Below the pieces are notes generated by a model. The model worked only from the letters and a program-made list of their open reading frames with translations, was not told the DNA's origin and made no database searches. Below are positions 1-8,859 of a DNA stretch of 64,000 bases, in pieces. This stretch comes from Embleya scabrispora (GTDB lineage: Bacteria; Actinomycetota; Actinomycetes; Streptomycetales; Streptomycetaceae). The translations under genes were made by a program, and so were the position numbers. Each line of letters starts with the position of its first letter. Position 1 is the stretch's first letter. The stretch is from the NCBI RefSeq assembly GCF_002024165.1, contig NZ_MWQN01000002.1, positions 1,116,001 through 1,180,000 of the forward strand, written 5' to 3'.

Positions 1-12
1 CGCAACCGCGCG

Positions 13-267
13 CTACTCGTGGGCCACGCGCTCGCGGGTGGCCGCGGAGGCGCGGTACATCCGGCGCCGCTGCCCGTCGACCGTCCGGTGCTCGGACACG
101 AGCGTGCCGTCGCCCTCCATGCGGCGCAACATCGCGTACAACCGCTCGGCGGTGACCTCGAACCCCTGCCGCCGCAATTCGTCGAGCAGCCGCGGGCCGC
201 AAAACTCCCGCTCGACCGCGACGCGAACGATCTGCCGCCACATGGCGCCCCGCTGAGCCCTACCCAT
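13..267 (-). CDS. PadR-family transcriptional regulator
   Basis: An 84-residue winged-helix repressor of the small PadR type. The pattern GPRLLDELRRQGFEVTAERL followed by YAMLRRMEGDGTLVSEH is the PadR recognition helix and wing, and RRRMYRASA is the usual end of the wing; a long C-terminal dimerisation helix is absent, as in subfamily-2 PadR proteins. The ATG at 267 is chosen over an upstream start at 348 because a purine-rich GGAAGGGGG lies just ahead of it and because the upstream extension would translate the operator. A perfect inverted repeat lies 31 bp upstream (298-315), so autorepression is likely. No target gene is evident; the divergent gene at 437 is the nearest candidate. Confidence 0.8.
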   Translation of the reverse strand: MGRAQRGAMWRQIVRVAVEREFCGPRLLDELRRQGFEVTAERLYAMLRRMEGDGTLVSEHRTVDGQRRRMYRASAATRERVAHE

Positions 268-297
268 CGCGCCCGAGCCCCCTTCCGTCACCACAAC

Positions 298-315
298 TTC
301 TACAACGATGTAGAA
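298..315. promoter_or_regulatory. Probable PadR operator (perfect inverted repeat)
   Basis: TTCTACA-acga-TGTAGAA is a perfect 7-bp inverted repeat with a 4-nt spacer in an AT-rich island between the PadR gene (start 267, minus strand) and the divergent gene at 437. Position and symmetry fit an autoregulatory operator overlapping the promoter. The assignment to PadR is inference from location. Confidence 0.65.
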
Positions 316-436
316 ACCATACAGCTCGTCTCCCGATCCCCACCGCACCGGTCGCCGAATGCACGGCCGCTTCGGGCCGAGACACGCGGGGTGGGAAAGG
401 TGAGTCGGAGCGGGGCGGGTAACGGAGAATGTCGGG

Positions 437-877
437 GTGCTTCCAGATGACGATTACCTGTTGAAGATCGGCCGACTGACCTATTCCGTGACGCTCGTCG
501 AGGGGCTTGTGCTGTCCGAACTTTCCCGCCTGACCGGCCTGCCGCCCGGCTTGCGGGCGCGCAAGTTGGCCGGGCGTTCGGCCGGGGCGATCGGCAAGGC
601 GCTCCAGGATCCGGGCAACATCGGCCACGTCACCGAACCCGCCGTGCGCGAGTGGTTGCGGGTGGCGGGCGAGGAACTCGCGGCGGTGGCCCGGCTGAGC
701 CAAGCGCTGCTGCACGCGCGCCCCGCCGAGGCCGGCGAGGAACCGCGCCTGCATCGGTGGCCGGTCGAGGCGGGGGAGAGCTTCGACATCACCCACGAGT
801 GGCTGGACACCGCGCAGTCGACCGTCGACGACGCGATCCGCCAGGTCGACCGCTCCCGCGTACCGAGTCGGGTCTGA
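437..877 (+). CDS. Hypothetical protein, mostly helical
   Basis: A 146-residue protein I do not recognise. The GTG start at 437 is supported by GGAGAA 7 nt upstream. The sequence is largely amphipathic helix (LLKIGRLTYSVTLVEGLVLS near the N-terminus) with many Glu/Ala/Arg, no signal peptide, no membrane segment and no obvious catalytic motif. The opening is reminiscent of four-helix proteins that begin by recording whether a cell 'starts as' a given type, but this is only an impression. It is divergent from the PadR gene and shares the operator-bearing intergenic region, so it may be the PadR target. Confidence 0.6.
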   Translation: MLPDDDYLLKIGRLTYSVTLVEGLVLSELSRLTGLPPGLRARKLAGRSAGAIGKALQDPGNIGHVTEPAVREWLRVAGEELAAVARLSQALLHARPAEAGEEPRLHRWPVEAGESFDITHEWLDTAQSTVDDAIRQVDRSRVPSRV

Positions 878-966
878 CCCGACGACCGCTCCCCGACTTC
901 CCGGCCGGCGGACCCGGCCCCGAGCCACCCGCCGGCCCTTGAGCGCGACCCCACGCCACCACCCAC

Positions 967-1182
967 GCGGCGCCCCGGGGCCCGTTTCCGATCGCCGCCC
1001 CGACTCGCGCGATGCGCGGCGCGGGTGGGGCCGGGTGCCTTCGGCTCGGGGGCGCGGGGGTGGCGGGGGTGGAGGCCGGCGCGGCTTTGCGGTGGCCGAC
1101 GGCCGCAGGTTACGCCGCCCCGGGGCCCGCTTCCGATCGCCGTCCCGACATGCGCGGCGCGGGGGGCCGGGTGCCTCCGGCC
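967..1182. repeat. Two ~70-bp direct repeats between convergent genes
   Basis: The segment from about 967 to 1045 is repeated at about 1113 to 1182 with few changes (shared cores include CCCCGGGGCCCG, TTCCGATCGCCG, CCCGAC, GCGCGGCGCGGG and GGCCGGGTGCC). The copies are about 146 bp apart and lie between the ends of the converging genes at 877 and 1207. They contain short G/C palindromes and could act as transcription stops. No coding potential is supported in the 878-1206 gap. Confidence 0.55.
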
Positions 1183-1206
1183 CGGGTGTGGGGGTGTGGC
1201 GCCGGT

Positions 1207-2343
1207 TCAGGCCGCCACCGGTGCCGCCGATCCCGCCAGCCGTTCGGTCGCGCGAGCGATACGCGCCGACGCGAGCCCGTCCCCGTACGGGCTGTCCGTC
1301 TCGGCCAACCGAGCCAGCCGCTTCCCGGAGTCGGCCAGCCACGACCGCGCCGTGTCGCCCAACTCCGGACCGGGCCGGACCAGCACCGCGAAGCCCGCGT
1401 CGATCGCCTCCGGACGCTCGGTGGAGCGACGCACCACCAGCAGCGGCCGGCCCAGCACCGTGCACTCCTCCTGGATGCCGCCCGAGTCGGAGACCAGCAG
1501 CGCGGCATGCCGGGCCAGCGCCAGGAACTCGCCGTAGCCCACCGGCTCGACGGCGGTGATCCGGCCGAGCAGCGCGGCCAGGCCGAACCGGTCGACGGCG
1601 GCGCGGGTACGCGGATGCATCGGGAACAGCACCGGCGTGCCGGCCCGGGCGATGGCGTCGAGCTCGGTCAGCACGGCCCGCAGCGCCTCGGCGGTGTCGG
1701 TGTTCTCGGGGCGGTGCACGGTGGCCAGGACGTAGCCGTCGGGCCGCAGACCGTACCCGGCCAGCAGCGCGGCCCGCGCGGCCCGCGCGGGAAGTCGGCG
1801 CCGGACCACCTCGACCACGGTGTTGCCGGTGATCTCGATGCGGCTCTCGTCGACCGACTCGGCGCGCAGGTTGGCCGCGTTGGTGGCGGTGGCGGCGCAC
1901 AGGACGTCGGCGACGTGGTCGACCATGACCCGGTTGTGCTCCTCGGGCATCGCCCGGTCGAAGCTGCGCAGCCCGGCCTCGACGTGGACGAGCGGGATGT
2001 CGCGGGCGTTGGCCGCCAGCGCGCCGGCGAGGGTGGCGTTGGTGTCGCCCTGGACGATCACCGCGACCGGCCGCCGCTCGGCGAAGGCGTCGTCGAGCTG
2101 GTCCAGCGAGTGGGCGATCTGCCCGGCGCGCGGACGCCCGCCGACACCGGTCAGCAGTTCGGGGCGGGGCAGGTCCAGATCGCGCAGGAAACGCCCGGAC
2201 ATCGCCTCGTCCCAGTGCTGGCCGGTGTGCACCAGCCGGGCGGCGGGGCCGAGTTCGTGGATCAGCGGGGCGAGCTTGACCAGTTCGGGGCGGGTGCCGA
2301 GGACGACGGCGACACTGGCGGCGGGCAGGCGGGGCACGTTCAC
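1207..2343 (-). CDS. wecB: UDP-N-acetylglucosamine 2-epimerase (non-hydrolysing)
   Basis: A 378-residue cytosolic enzyme interconverting UDP-GlcNAc and UDP-ManNAc for cell-surface polysaccharide or teichoic-acid-type polymers. Family marks visible: N-terminal VVLGTRPELVKLAPLI, QGDTNATLAGALAA, HVEAGLRSFDRAMPEEHNR, then ATVHRPENTD and the C-terminal nucleotide-binding SDSGGIQEE. These are the conserved substrate-binding segments of the GT-B-fold epimerases, and the length is normal. The GTG at 2343 is chosen because GGAGA lies 7 nt upstream; a longer reading from 2436 would run into the preceding gene. It lies 46 nt downstream of the GT2 gene and is probably co-transcribed with it. Confidence 0.9.
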   Translation of the reverse strand: MNVPRLPAASVAVVLGTRPELVKLAPLIHELGPAARLVHTGQHWDEAMSGRFLRDLDLPRPELLTGVGGRPRAGQIAHSLDQLDDAFAERRPVAVIVQGDTNATLAGALAANARDIPLVHVEAGLRSFDRAMPEEHNRVMVDHVADVLCAATATNAANLRAESVDESRIEITGNTVVEVVRRRLPARAARAALLAGYGLRPDGYVLATVHRPENTDTAEALRAVLTELDAIARAGTPVLFPMHPRTRAAVDRFGLAALLGRITAVEPVGYGEFLALARHAALLVSDSGGIQEECTVLGRPLLVVRRSTERPEAIDAGFAVLVRPGPELGDTARSWLADSGKRLARLAETDSPYGDGLASARIARATERLAGSAAPVAA

Positions 2344-2389
2344 GTACGAATCTCCGAGCCGGGGAGCGGGGGTGGCGAGGGGGTCGGGG

Positions 2390-3844
2390 TCAGGCTTCGA
2401 GCGCGGTGGGTACGCCCGCGAGTTCGACCTCGGCATTGCGCCGGGTCTTGGCCCAACCGTTGCGGCCGCGCGCGAGCCGGATCGCGGCCCGGGTGGCGAC
2501 CACGAACAGGTGGTAGGTGTACAGCCACATCAGGACGCCCCACCCCAGTCCGGTGAGCCATCCGCGGTCGGCGTGCACCTGTTTGCGATAGGCCAGACCC
2601 CACGCCACCATCGGTACCGCGGCAAGGACGAACGCGGCGGCCATCACCGGCCCGAAGCGGAACTGGAAGTCGGCCGTCTCGTCGGGGAACACGATCAGCC
2701 CCACCCCGGTGATCGCCAGCGACAGCGGCGTGAGCAGCACGAGCAGGACACACACCAGCGGCTGGAGGAAGGTGTAGAGCACCTCGGCCTTGCCCGACCA
2801 GCGGTAGTGCGGGGACGCCAGCACCCGCCGCGTGTAGCGCAGGCACTGGAGGTTGCCCTGGGCCCAGCGGGTGCGCTGGGCCAGGAAGCGGCGGGAGGAG
2901 GGCAGTCCCTCCTGGGAGACCTGCGCCTCGGCGACGTGGGTGAGCCGCCAGCCGGCCAGACGCAGTTCGAGGCCGGATTCGTAGTCCTCGAGCAGCGCGC
3001 GCTCGGGCCACGGCCGACCGTCGTCGCCGGCGAGCGAGTCGAGGGCGCTGAGCCGGACGAACTGACCGTTGCCGCCCAGTCCGACACTGCCGGTACGCCG
3101 GCGCAGCAGTTGCATGCCGGTGTTGTTGGCGCGGAACTCGATGTCCTGCATGCGGACCAGGAGCCGGGCCCGGGCGTTGGCGAACCGGCCGCGCTCGGGC
3201 AGCGGACGCGGGTCGTCGACGTTGCGCATGCGTACGCCGATCTGTACGGCGCCGGTGTCGGGGCGGCCCATCGCCTTGTCGGTGCAGACCATCGCGAGGG
3301 CGCCGGGGTCGAGCCGGCCGTCGGCGTCGATCACGCCGACGATCATCCGCGCGGGATCCGCGTCGGCGGGGAGCCGGGCGCGGATCTCGCGGTAGGCGGC
3401 GTTGAGCGCGGCGCCCTTGCCGATGCGGGCGTCCGGGCGCCGGCGGCGGACCAGGTGCACCCGCTCGTCGTGTTCGGCGGCGGCCAGGACCAGTTCGGCG
3501 GTGCGGTCGTCGCTGTGGTCGTCGACGATCCACAGGTGCGCGTGCGGGGCGGCGCGACGCAGGCCGGCGAGGGTCTGCGCGACCACGGCCTCCTCGTCGC
3601 GGCAGGGGACGACCAGGTGCCATTCGAAGGCGGTCGGGTCGCCGGGATCGGCCGGCCGGTTGTGCCGGAAGGCGTGCCGGGTGCCGGCCCAATAGACGAG
3701 GAAGCGGCCGAACACCAACAGCATGTAGACGAGCAGGCCGAGGGACAGCGCGGTGGCCGCCCAGAGAATGCCGGTCTGGTGGGCCAGGACGTACTCACGC
3801 ACAGCGCCGGGGATGAAACTACCTCCAGTTCGAATCCAAGGCAC
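2390..3844 (-). CDS. Membrane glycosyltransferase family 2
   Basis: A 484-residue processive-type GT2 enzyme. An N-terminal membrane segment (about 25-50) precedes a GT-A domain with WIVDDHSDDRT, the metal-binding DADG and the acceptor-site QRTRWAQG (a Q-x-x-R-W variant); four or so membrane helices follow. Known relatives polymerise or transfer sugars from nucleotide donors across or at the membrane. It sits in one direction with UDP-GlcNAc 2-epimerase and divergent from a GT87 gene, pointing to an exopolysaccharide or wall glycan. The start is unsure: the GTG at 3844 has no ribosome site, while a good GGAGGT (3826-3821) precedes an in-frame ATC at 3814; a GTG at 3802 is also possible. Confidence 0.85.
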   Translation of the reverse strand: MPWIRTGGSFIPGAVREYVLAHQTGILWAATALSLGLLVYMLLVFGRFLVYWAGTRHAFRHNRPADPGDPTAFEWHLVVPCRDEEAVVAQTLAGLRRAAPHAHLWIVDDHSDDRTAELVLAAAEHDERVHLVRRRRPDARIGKGAALNAAYREIRARLPADADPARMIVGVIDADGRLDPGALAMVCTDKAMGRPDTGAVQIGVRMRNVDDPRPLPERGRFANARARLLVRMQDIEFRANNTGMQLLRRRTGSVGLGGNGQFVRLSALDSLAGDDGRPWPERALLEDYESGLELRLAGWRLTHVAEAQVSQEGLPSSRRFLAQRTRWAQGNLQCLRYTRRVLASPHYRWSGKAEVLYTFLQPLVCVLLVLLTPLSLAITGVGLIVFPDETADFQFRFGPVMAAAFVLAAVPMVAWGLAYRKQVHADRGWLTGLGWGVLMWLYTYHLFVVATRAAIRLARGRNGWAKTRRNAEVELAGVPTALEA

Positions 3845-4081
3845 ATGTGCTCACGTGGTTGTCATTCGGTGCACAAAACGCCTCACGCACCATCGAATCT
3901 AAGGCAAATTCGGACAATTTCCAACCCGAAAGCCACGTGGCGCGCCTCACCTCGACCGATCCACGGGCGCCGGCACCCGCCCGACACGCGTGCCGACGCC
4001 CTCCAACGCCCCCCGACACACCAACCCTCGCCGCGCGCCCGGAGACAGGGGAACGGCCGCCCGACGGGTTAGTTTCGTCCC

Positions 4082-5380
4082 ATGAGACGACCCGTCGGGT
4101 CCGGTTCACATCCCCTGGTTCGGCGTGATGCGGCGGCGCCTCCGCGTCTCGGCCCGACCGGGGCACGGGCGGAGTGGGCGGAGCCCGGGGAGCGACGGCG
4201 GATCCTCGGATGGACCCTCGCCTGCGCGTGCTCGATCGCCGTGTATCTGTATGTGCGACACCTCAGCCACCCGTCCATGGTCGACCTCGTCGTCTACCGC
4301 GCCGAGGGGCTGGCGGTGCGCGAGGGGCTCGACCTGTACGGCCCGCTGAACACCCCGCACGGCCTCGCCGCCACCTATCCGCCGTTCGCCGCGCTGCTGT
4401 TCGTGCCGTTCACCTACCTGCCGCTGCGGGTGCTGCTCGGGGTCGGCGTCGCGGTGAACCTGCTGCTCGTCGCGGTCGTGGTGCGTTTGTCGATGCGGCT
4501 GGTGGATCCCGGGGGGCGGCTGGGGCCGGCGGTGGTGCCGGCGGCCACGACGTTCGCCATCTGGTTCGAGCCGGTGTTCACGACCATGCGGTACGGGCAG
4601 GTCAATCTCGCCGTGGCGGCCATGGTCCTGTGGGACTTCACCCGGCCGCGCGGGGCTGCGCTGCGCGGGGTGGTGCTCGGAATCGCGACCGGGATCAAGG
4701 TCACCCCGGCGGTGTTCGTCGTGTACCTCCTGCTCACCGGTCGGCGTCGCGAGGCGGGCACGGCGCTGGCGACGGCGGCGGCGACCGTGGCCTTGTCGGC
4801 GATGGTGCTGCCGGCGGCCACCCGACGATTCTGGACCGACCTGGTCTTCGATCCGGATCGGGTCGGGCGGCTGGAGAACGCCGCGAACCAGTCGATCCGC
4901 GGCCTGCTCACCCGGCTCGCCGGCACCCGCGACCTCGACCTCGGCTGGACCGCGGGAATCGTCGTGCCGAGCCTGATCGGCCTGTGCTGCACGCTGATCG
5001 CGTACCGGCGGCGCGGGGACGCTTGGGGCCTGCCCGCGTGCGCGGTGACCGGGTTGCTGGCCAGTCCGATCTCGTGGACCCACCACTGGGTGTGGTGCGT
5101 ACCCATCGCCCTGCTGCTGTGGACCACCCTGCACGGCCCGCACACCCGGGCGCACACCGCGCTGTTCGCCGGTCTCCTGGTCTTCCCGAGCTTCCTGGTC
5201 TGGTCGGTGCCGCACCTGCCCGGCCAGGAGTGGCACATGACGGATCTCGAACTGCTCCGCTCGTCCTGCTACGTGGCGTACGGCCTGGCCTTCGCACTGG
5301 TGGCGGCCCGCCCGAGCCGGGTACGACCGACGCGCGCACCGCGCCCCGCGGCCGAGTCGACTGCCCGGATCCGGCAATGA
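4082..5380 (+). CDS. GT87-family polyprenol-phosphate mannosyltransferase-like membrane protein
   Basis: A 432-residue polytopic membrane protein with about ten hydrophobic helices, of the GT87/PimE-like family that uses polyprenyl-phosphate-mannose. The first extracytoplasmic loop carries DLVVYRAEG, the region holding the catalytic Asp in GT-C mannosyltransferases, followed by LDLYGPL and TYPPFAALLF; MRYGQVNLAVAA, GIATGIKVTPAVF and SPISWTHHWVWCV are family-typical. A basic, proline-rich cytosolic N-terminus of about 40 residues precedes the first helix. It is divergent from the GT2 gene across a 237-bp AT-richer gap (3845-4081) that probably holds both promoters, so the three genes may build one glycan. 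Confidence 0.8.
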   Translation: MRRPVGSGSHPLVRRDAAAPPRLGPTGARAEWAEPGERRRILGWTLACACSIAVYLYVRHLSHPSMVDLVVYRAEGLAVREGLDLYGPLNTPHGLAATYPPFAALLFVPFTYLPLRVLLGVGVAVNLLLVAVVVRLSMRLVDPGGRLGPAVVPAATTFAIWFEPVFTTMRYGQVNLAVAAMVLWDFTRPRGAALRGVVLGIATGIKVTPAVFVVYLLLTGRRREAGTALATAAATVALSAMVLPAATRRFWTDLVFDPDRVGRLENAANQSIRGLLTRLAGTRDLDLGWTAGIVVPSLIGLCCTLIAYRRRGDAWGLPACAVTGLLASPISWTHHWVWCVPIALLLWTTLHGPHTRAHTALFAGLLVFPSFLVWSVPHLPGQEWHMTDLELLRSSCYVAYGLAFALVAARPSRVRPTRAPRPAAESTARIRQ

Positions 5381-5506
5381 CCCGCACGTGGGACAAGCCC
5401 TATGTGTTGCGCCTGGACTGCAATCGCGCCGCCTCGACCACGCTCGACGACTCGTCATGGTTGCCGGAGCGGGTGTCGGCGGCTGGGGGCGCATTAGGGT
5501 GGCGTC

Positions 5507-6085
5507 ATGGTGAAGCGTGGGCCGTATGGGAAGGGTGAGGCCAAGCGGCGGGAGATTCTTCGGGTTGCGTTGGAGGTCTTTGCCGAGGAGGGGTATCGGG
5601 GGACCTCGCTGCGCAAGGTGGCGGCGCGGTGTGATCTGAGTCTGCCGGGGTTGATGCACTACTTCGCGTCCAAGGAAGACCTGTTGACGCAGGTGCTTCG
5701 GGCTCGGGACGAGGAGAACGGGCGGCTCTGGAACGAGTACGAGGGGCCCGATCCGCATCTGGAGATCGTGCGTGCGGGGGCGCGGGCGGCCGGGTTGATC
5801 GAGTTGTTCGTGTCGATGGCGGCGGCCGGCAGCGATCCGGAGCATCCGGCGCACGTGTTCTTCGCCGAGCGTTATCCGCGGGTGCGCGGGCAGATCCGGG
5901 AGTTCTTGGCCCGGCAGGCGCGCAACGGCGTGATCGAGAGCACGATTCCGCCGGAGCGGCTGGCGGCGCTGGTGCTCGCGGTGGCCGACGGCATCCAGTT
6001 GCAGTGGCTCAACGACCGTTCGGTGGACATGGAGCAGGCGCTCGAGGACCTGTTGGAACTGATCGCGCCGCCACGCCCCGAATAG
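5507..6085 (+). CDS. TetR/AcrR-family regulator
   Basis: A 192-residue TetR repressor. The N-terminal helix-turn-helix is clear (ALEVFAEEGYRGTSLRKVAA, then LSLPGLMHYFASKEDLLTQV); the C-terminal ligand/dimer domain is helical. The gene converges on a GH3 beta-glycosidase gene (ends 6085 and 6159), and a TetR-size inverted repeat lies in that gene's promoter at 8474-8498. TetR genes placed downstream of a glycosidase often control it, so GH3 regulation is a reasonable inference. The ATG at 5507 is the first plausible start. Confidence 0.85.
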   Translation: MVKRGPYGKGEAKRREILRVALEVFAEEGYRGTSLRKVAARCDLSLPGLMHYFASKEDLLTQVLRARDEENGRLWNEYEGPDPHLEIVRAGARAAGLIELFVSMAAAGSDPEHPAHVFFAERYPRVRGQIREFLARQARNGVIESTIPPERLAALVLAVADGIQLQWLNDRSVDMEQALEDLLELIAPPRPE

Positions 6086-6103
6086 CCCGCGCGTCTGGGG
6101 CAG

Positions 6104-6146
6104 GGGTGGGCGGAGAGCCCACGGGGAAGGGGCCCGCCGCCCACCC
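6104..6146. terminator. Bidirectional hairpin between convergent genes
   Basis: GGGTGGGCGG (6104-6113) pairs perfectly with CCGCCCACCC (6137-6146) in the 73-bp gap between the ends of the TetR and GH3 genes. There is no T-tract, as is common in high-GC actinomycetes. The call rests on position and stem strength. Confidence 0.55.
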
Positions 6147-6158
6147 GACTCGCCGCCC

Positions 6159-8417
6159 TCAGCCGACGGGGGCGGCCACGCGGTCGGCGAGTTCCGCGAG
6201 TTGGTCGTGGGGGATGATGCCGCCGGCGAAGTCGGCGATCACCTCCAGCGGGACGCCCTGCGCGGCGCGCAGCAACATCGGGTCGTCCGCCAGGCGTGCC
6301 GCGATCGCGTGCTCGGTCGCGGCCAGGCATTCCAGGAGCAGCGGGCCGCCGACGGGGTGGGCCAGCCATTCGCCGAGCGTGCTGCGCAGGTCCAGGCCGG
6401 TGCGCGAGGAGTCCTCGACGTCGACCTCGACGGTCAGGCGCACGTCCCGTGAGGACGCCGCGGCCTCGATCCGGTAGGTGCCGCCCTCCACCCGCCAACC
6501 GTCCTCGCGCACGCTGTAGTAGGCGAGGTCGGTCCGGGCGAAGGACACCACCACCTCGCGGCTCTCGCCCGCCTCCAGCCGCACCGAGGCGAAGCCGCGC
6601 AACTCGCGGACCGGACGCTCCACTCGGGACCCCGCCGGCGCGGCCGAGTAGATCTGTACGACCTCGCGCCCGGCCCGGTCGCCGATGTTGGTCACGGTGA
6701 CCCGGACGGTGAACTCGGCACCCTCGGCGGTGCTCTCCACGCGCAGGTCGCCGTAGTCGAACGTGGTGTAGGACAGGCCGTGCCCGAACGGGAAGGCGAC
6801 CTCGCGGCGGGCGGCGTCGTAACCCCGGTAGCCGACGAAGATGCCCTCGGCGTAGCGCACATGGCCCTCGGAGCCGGGGAAGGACAGGAAGCTCGGCGCG
6901 TCCTCCAGGCGCAGCGGCACGGTCTCGGCGAGCTTGCCGGAGGGGTTGACCGCGCCGAACAGCACCCGGGCGAGGGCGCCGCCGCCGGCCTGTCCGAGCA
7001 GGAAGCCCTCGACCAGCGCGGGCACCCGGTCGTGCCAGGGGGCCGTGCGCACCACGCCGCCGTTGGACAGCACCACCACCACCTGCGGATTGACCGTCAA
7101 AACCCGGTCGAGCAACGCGAGTTGGTCTGCGGGCAGGTCGATGTGCTCGCGGTCGAAGCCCTCCGATTCGTCCTGGCGGGCCAGGCCGAGGAAGAGTACG
7201 ACGGTGTCGCTCGCGGCGGCCACGCGCACCGCCTCGTCGGCCAACACGGCCGGATCGGCGTCGGGTTCGGGACCGTCCGGCAGCGGGTATCCGGCGGCGA
7301 ACTCGACCCGGGCGCCGTCGGCCAGCGCGCGCAGCCGGTCCAGCGGTACGTCCACCCGGGTCGGCGTCACCTGGGAGCTGCCGCCGCCCTGGAAGCGCGG
7401 GGTGCGGGCCAGTTCGCCGAGCACCGCGATACGGCCCGCGGTCGGGTCCAGGGGCAGCAGGCCGCCGTCGTTGCGCAGCAACACCACGCAGTTGTCGGCG
7501 GCTTCGCCGGCGAGGCGGTGGTGGTCGTCGTAGGGCGCGGTCGAGCCGTCGCCGGCCGGCCGGGCACCCCGGTGGGCGAAGCGGATCAGCCGGGCGACCG
7601 AGCGGTCCAGTACGGCCTCGTCCAACTCGCCGGAGTCGACCGCGGCGACCACCTCGCGGTCGGTGCGGCCGCCGGTCGGGGGCATTTCCAGGTCGAGGCC
7701 GGCGCGCAGCGCGGCGACCCGGTCGCGGACCGCTCCCCAGTCGGACATCACCAGGCCCTCGTAGCCCCACTCGGCGCGCAGGATGTCGGTGAGCAGCCGG
7801 GTGTTCTCGGACAGGGTCACGCCGTTGACGCCGTTGTACGCGCACATCACCGCCCACGGATCGTCGTCGCGGACGATGCGTTCGAAGGCGCGCAGGTAGA
7901 TCTCGCGCAGCGGGCGCTCGTCGATGTCCGCGCTGACCCGCATACGTTCGGTTTCCTGGTTGTTGGCCGCGTAGTGCTTCAGGGTGGCTCCGACACCGGC
8001 GTCCTGGAGGCCGCGCACCATCGCGCCGCCGAGCGCGGCGGAGTGGACGGGATCCTCGGAGAAGTACTCGAAGTTGCGTCCGCACAGCGGCGATCGTTTG
8101 ATGTTGATGCCGGGTCCCAGCAGTACCCCGATGCCGTGCGCGGCGGCCTCGACGGCGATCGCGCCGGCGACGCGGTGGGCGAGTTCGACGTCCCAGCTGC
8201 TGCCCAGGGCGACGGCGGGCGGGTAGCACGTCGCGGGGGCGGCGGGGCGCAGGTCGAGCTGTCCGTTCTGCGGGTCCTCGCTCTGGAGCCGCAGTCCGTG
8301 CGGGCCGTCGGACATGGTGACCGACGGGATGCCGGCCGCGTCGAGCCCCTTGGTGGTCATCTGTCCCGCACCGCTGGTCAGCGCGGCCTTGTCGGCGAGG
8401 GTGAGGTCGTGCTCCAC
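6159..8417 (-). CDS. Glycoside hydrolase family 3 beta-glucosidase/xylosidase
   Basis: A 752-residue cytoplasmic GH3 enzyme cleaving non-reducing beta-linked sugars. The N-terminal (beta/alpha)8 part has SDGPHGLR, GPGINIKRSPLCGRNFEYFS, KHYAANNQE and the nucleophile loop GLVMSDWGAV (Asp226); the central alpha/beta sandwich contains QGGGSSQVTP; FPFGHGLSYTTF leads into a fibronectin-III-like C-terminal domain (about 570-670). No signal peptide. The GTG at 8417 has GGAG 7 nt upstream. The promoter carries a perfect inverted repeat at 8474-8498, probably bound by the convergent TetR protein. The exact sugar specificity cannot be read from sequence. Confidence 0.92.
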   Translation of the reverse strand: MEHDLTLADKAALTSGAGQMTTKGLDAAGIPSVTMSDGPHGLRLQSEDPQNGQLDLRPAAPATCYPPAVALGSSWDVELAHRVAGAIAVEAAAHGIGVLLGPGINIKRSPLCGRNFEYFSEDPVHSAALGGAMVRGLQDAGVGATLKHYAANNQETERMRVSADIDERPLREIYLRAFERIVRDDDPWAVMCAYNGVNGVTLSENTRLLTDILRAEWGYEGLVMSDWGAVRDRVAALRAGLDLEMPPTGGRTDREVVAAVDSGELDEAVLDRSVARLIRFAHRGARPAGDGSTAPYDDHHRLAGEAADNCVVLLRNDGGLLPLDPTAGRIAVLGELARTPRFQGGGSSQVTPTRVDVPLDRLRALADGARVEFAAGYPLPDGPEPDADPAVLADEAVRVAAASDTVVLFLGLARQDESEGFDREHIDLPADQLALLDRVLTVNPQVVVVLSNGGVVRTAPWHDRVPALVEGFLLGQAGGGALARVLFGAVNPSGKLAETVPLRLEDAPSFLSFPGSEGHVRYAEGIFVGYRGYDAARREVAFPFGHGLSYTTFDYGDLRVESTAEGAEFTVRVTVTNIGDRAGREVVQIYSAAPAGSRVERPVRELRGFASVRLEAGESREVVVSFARTDLAYYSVREDGWRVEGGTYRIEAAASSRDVRLTVEVDVEDSSRTGLDLRSTLGEWLAHPVGGPLLLECLAATEHAIAARLADDPMLLRAAQGVPLEVIADFAGGIIPHDQLAELADRVAAPVG

Positions 8418-8473
8418 CAGGCGACTCCGATCGATGGCTCCGTGGGCGGGCCGGGGAGGGCACCGCCCGGTTC

Positions 8474-8498
8474 GAAAACCATAAGGTGATCGGTTTTC
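8474..8498. promoter_or_regulatory. Candidate operator of the GH3 gene
   Basis: GAAAACC (8474-8480) and GGTTTTC (8492-8498) form a perfect 7-bp inverted repeat with an 11-nt spacer in a locally AT-rich stretch, 57 bp upstream of the GH3 start at 8417. It is the size of a TetR operator. Binding by the product of the gene at 5507 is inference. Confidence 0.5.
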
Positions 8499-8640
8499 AT
8501 GGTCAAGGGTGCCCGAAAAGGGCGTCGGAATCCGCGTCCGACAAACGGCGACGACGCAACCGGGACCGGTCCCGTCGTCGGGACCGGTCCCGGGAACCGC
8601 CCTTCTCGGTGGCGCCGTTCCTCGGCATCGGCCGGTGGCG

Positions 8641-8859
8641 CTATTCCTCGGTGACGCGGACCGCGCCGGAGGGGCACAGGTCGGCCGCCTGGCGGGCGGC
8701 GCGGTGGGCGCGGGGTTCGGGGTGCGGCGTCAGTACGGTGACGAGGCCGTCGTCGTCCTGGTCGAAGAGTTCGGGTGCGGTCAACGCGCACAGGCCCGCG
8801 CCGACGCAGACATTCCGGTCGCCGCTCACCCGCAGCGCGACCCGTTCCGGGGCGGTCAC
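8641..8859 (-). CDS. 3Fe-4S ferredoxin, P450 partner
   Basis: A 72-residue ferredoxin with three cluster cysteines: CVGAGLC (C-x5-C) and a distal CP in ADLCPSGAV. The residue that would be the fourth Cys is missing, giving the [3Fe-4S] pattern of Streptomyces P450 ferredoxins such as the SuaB/FdxH type. The GTG at 8859 overlaps the stop of the upstream P450 gene in a GTGA four-base overlap, so the two are translationally coupled. It passes electrons from a reductase (not in this window) to that P450. Confidence 0.9.
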   Translation of the reverse strand: MTAPERVALRVSGDRNVCVGAGLCALTAPELFDQDDDGLVTVLTPHPEPRAHRAARQAADLCPSGAVRVTEE

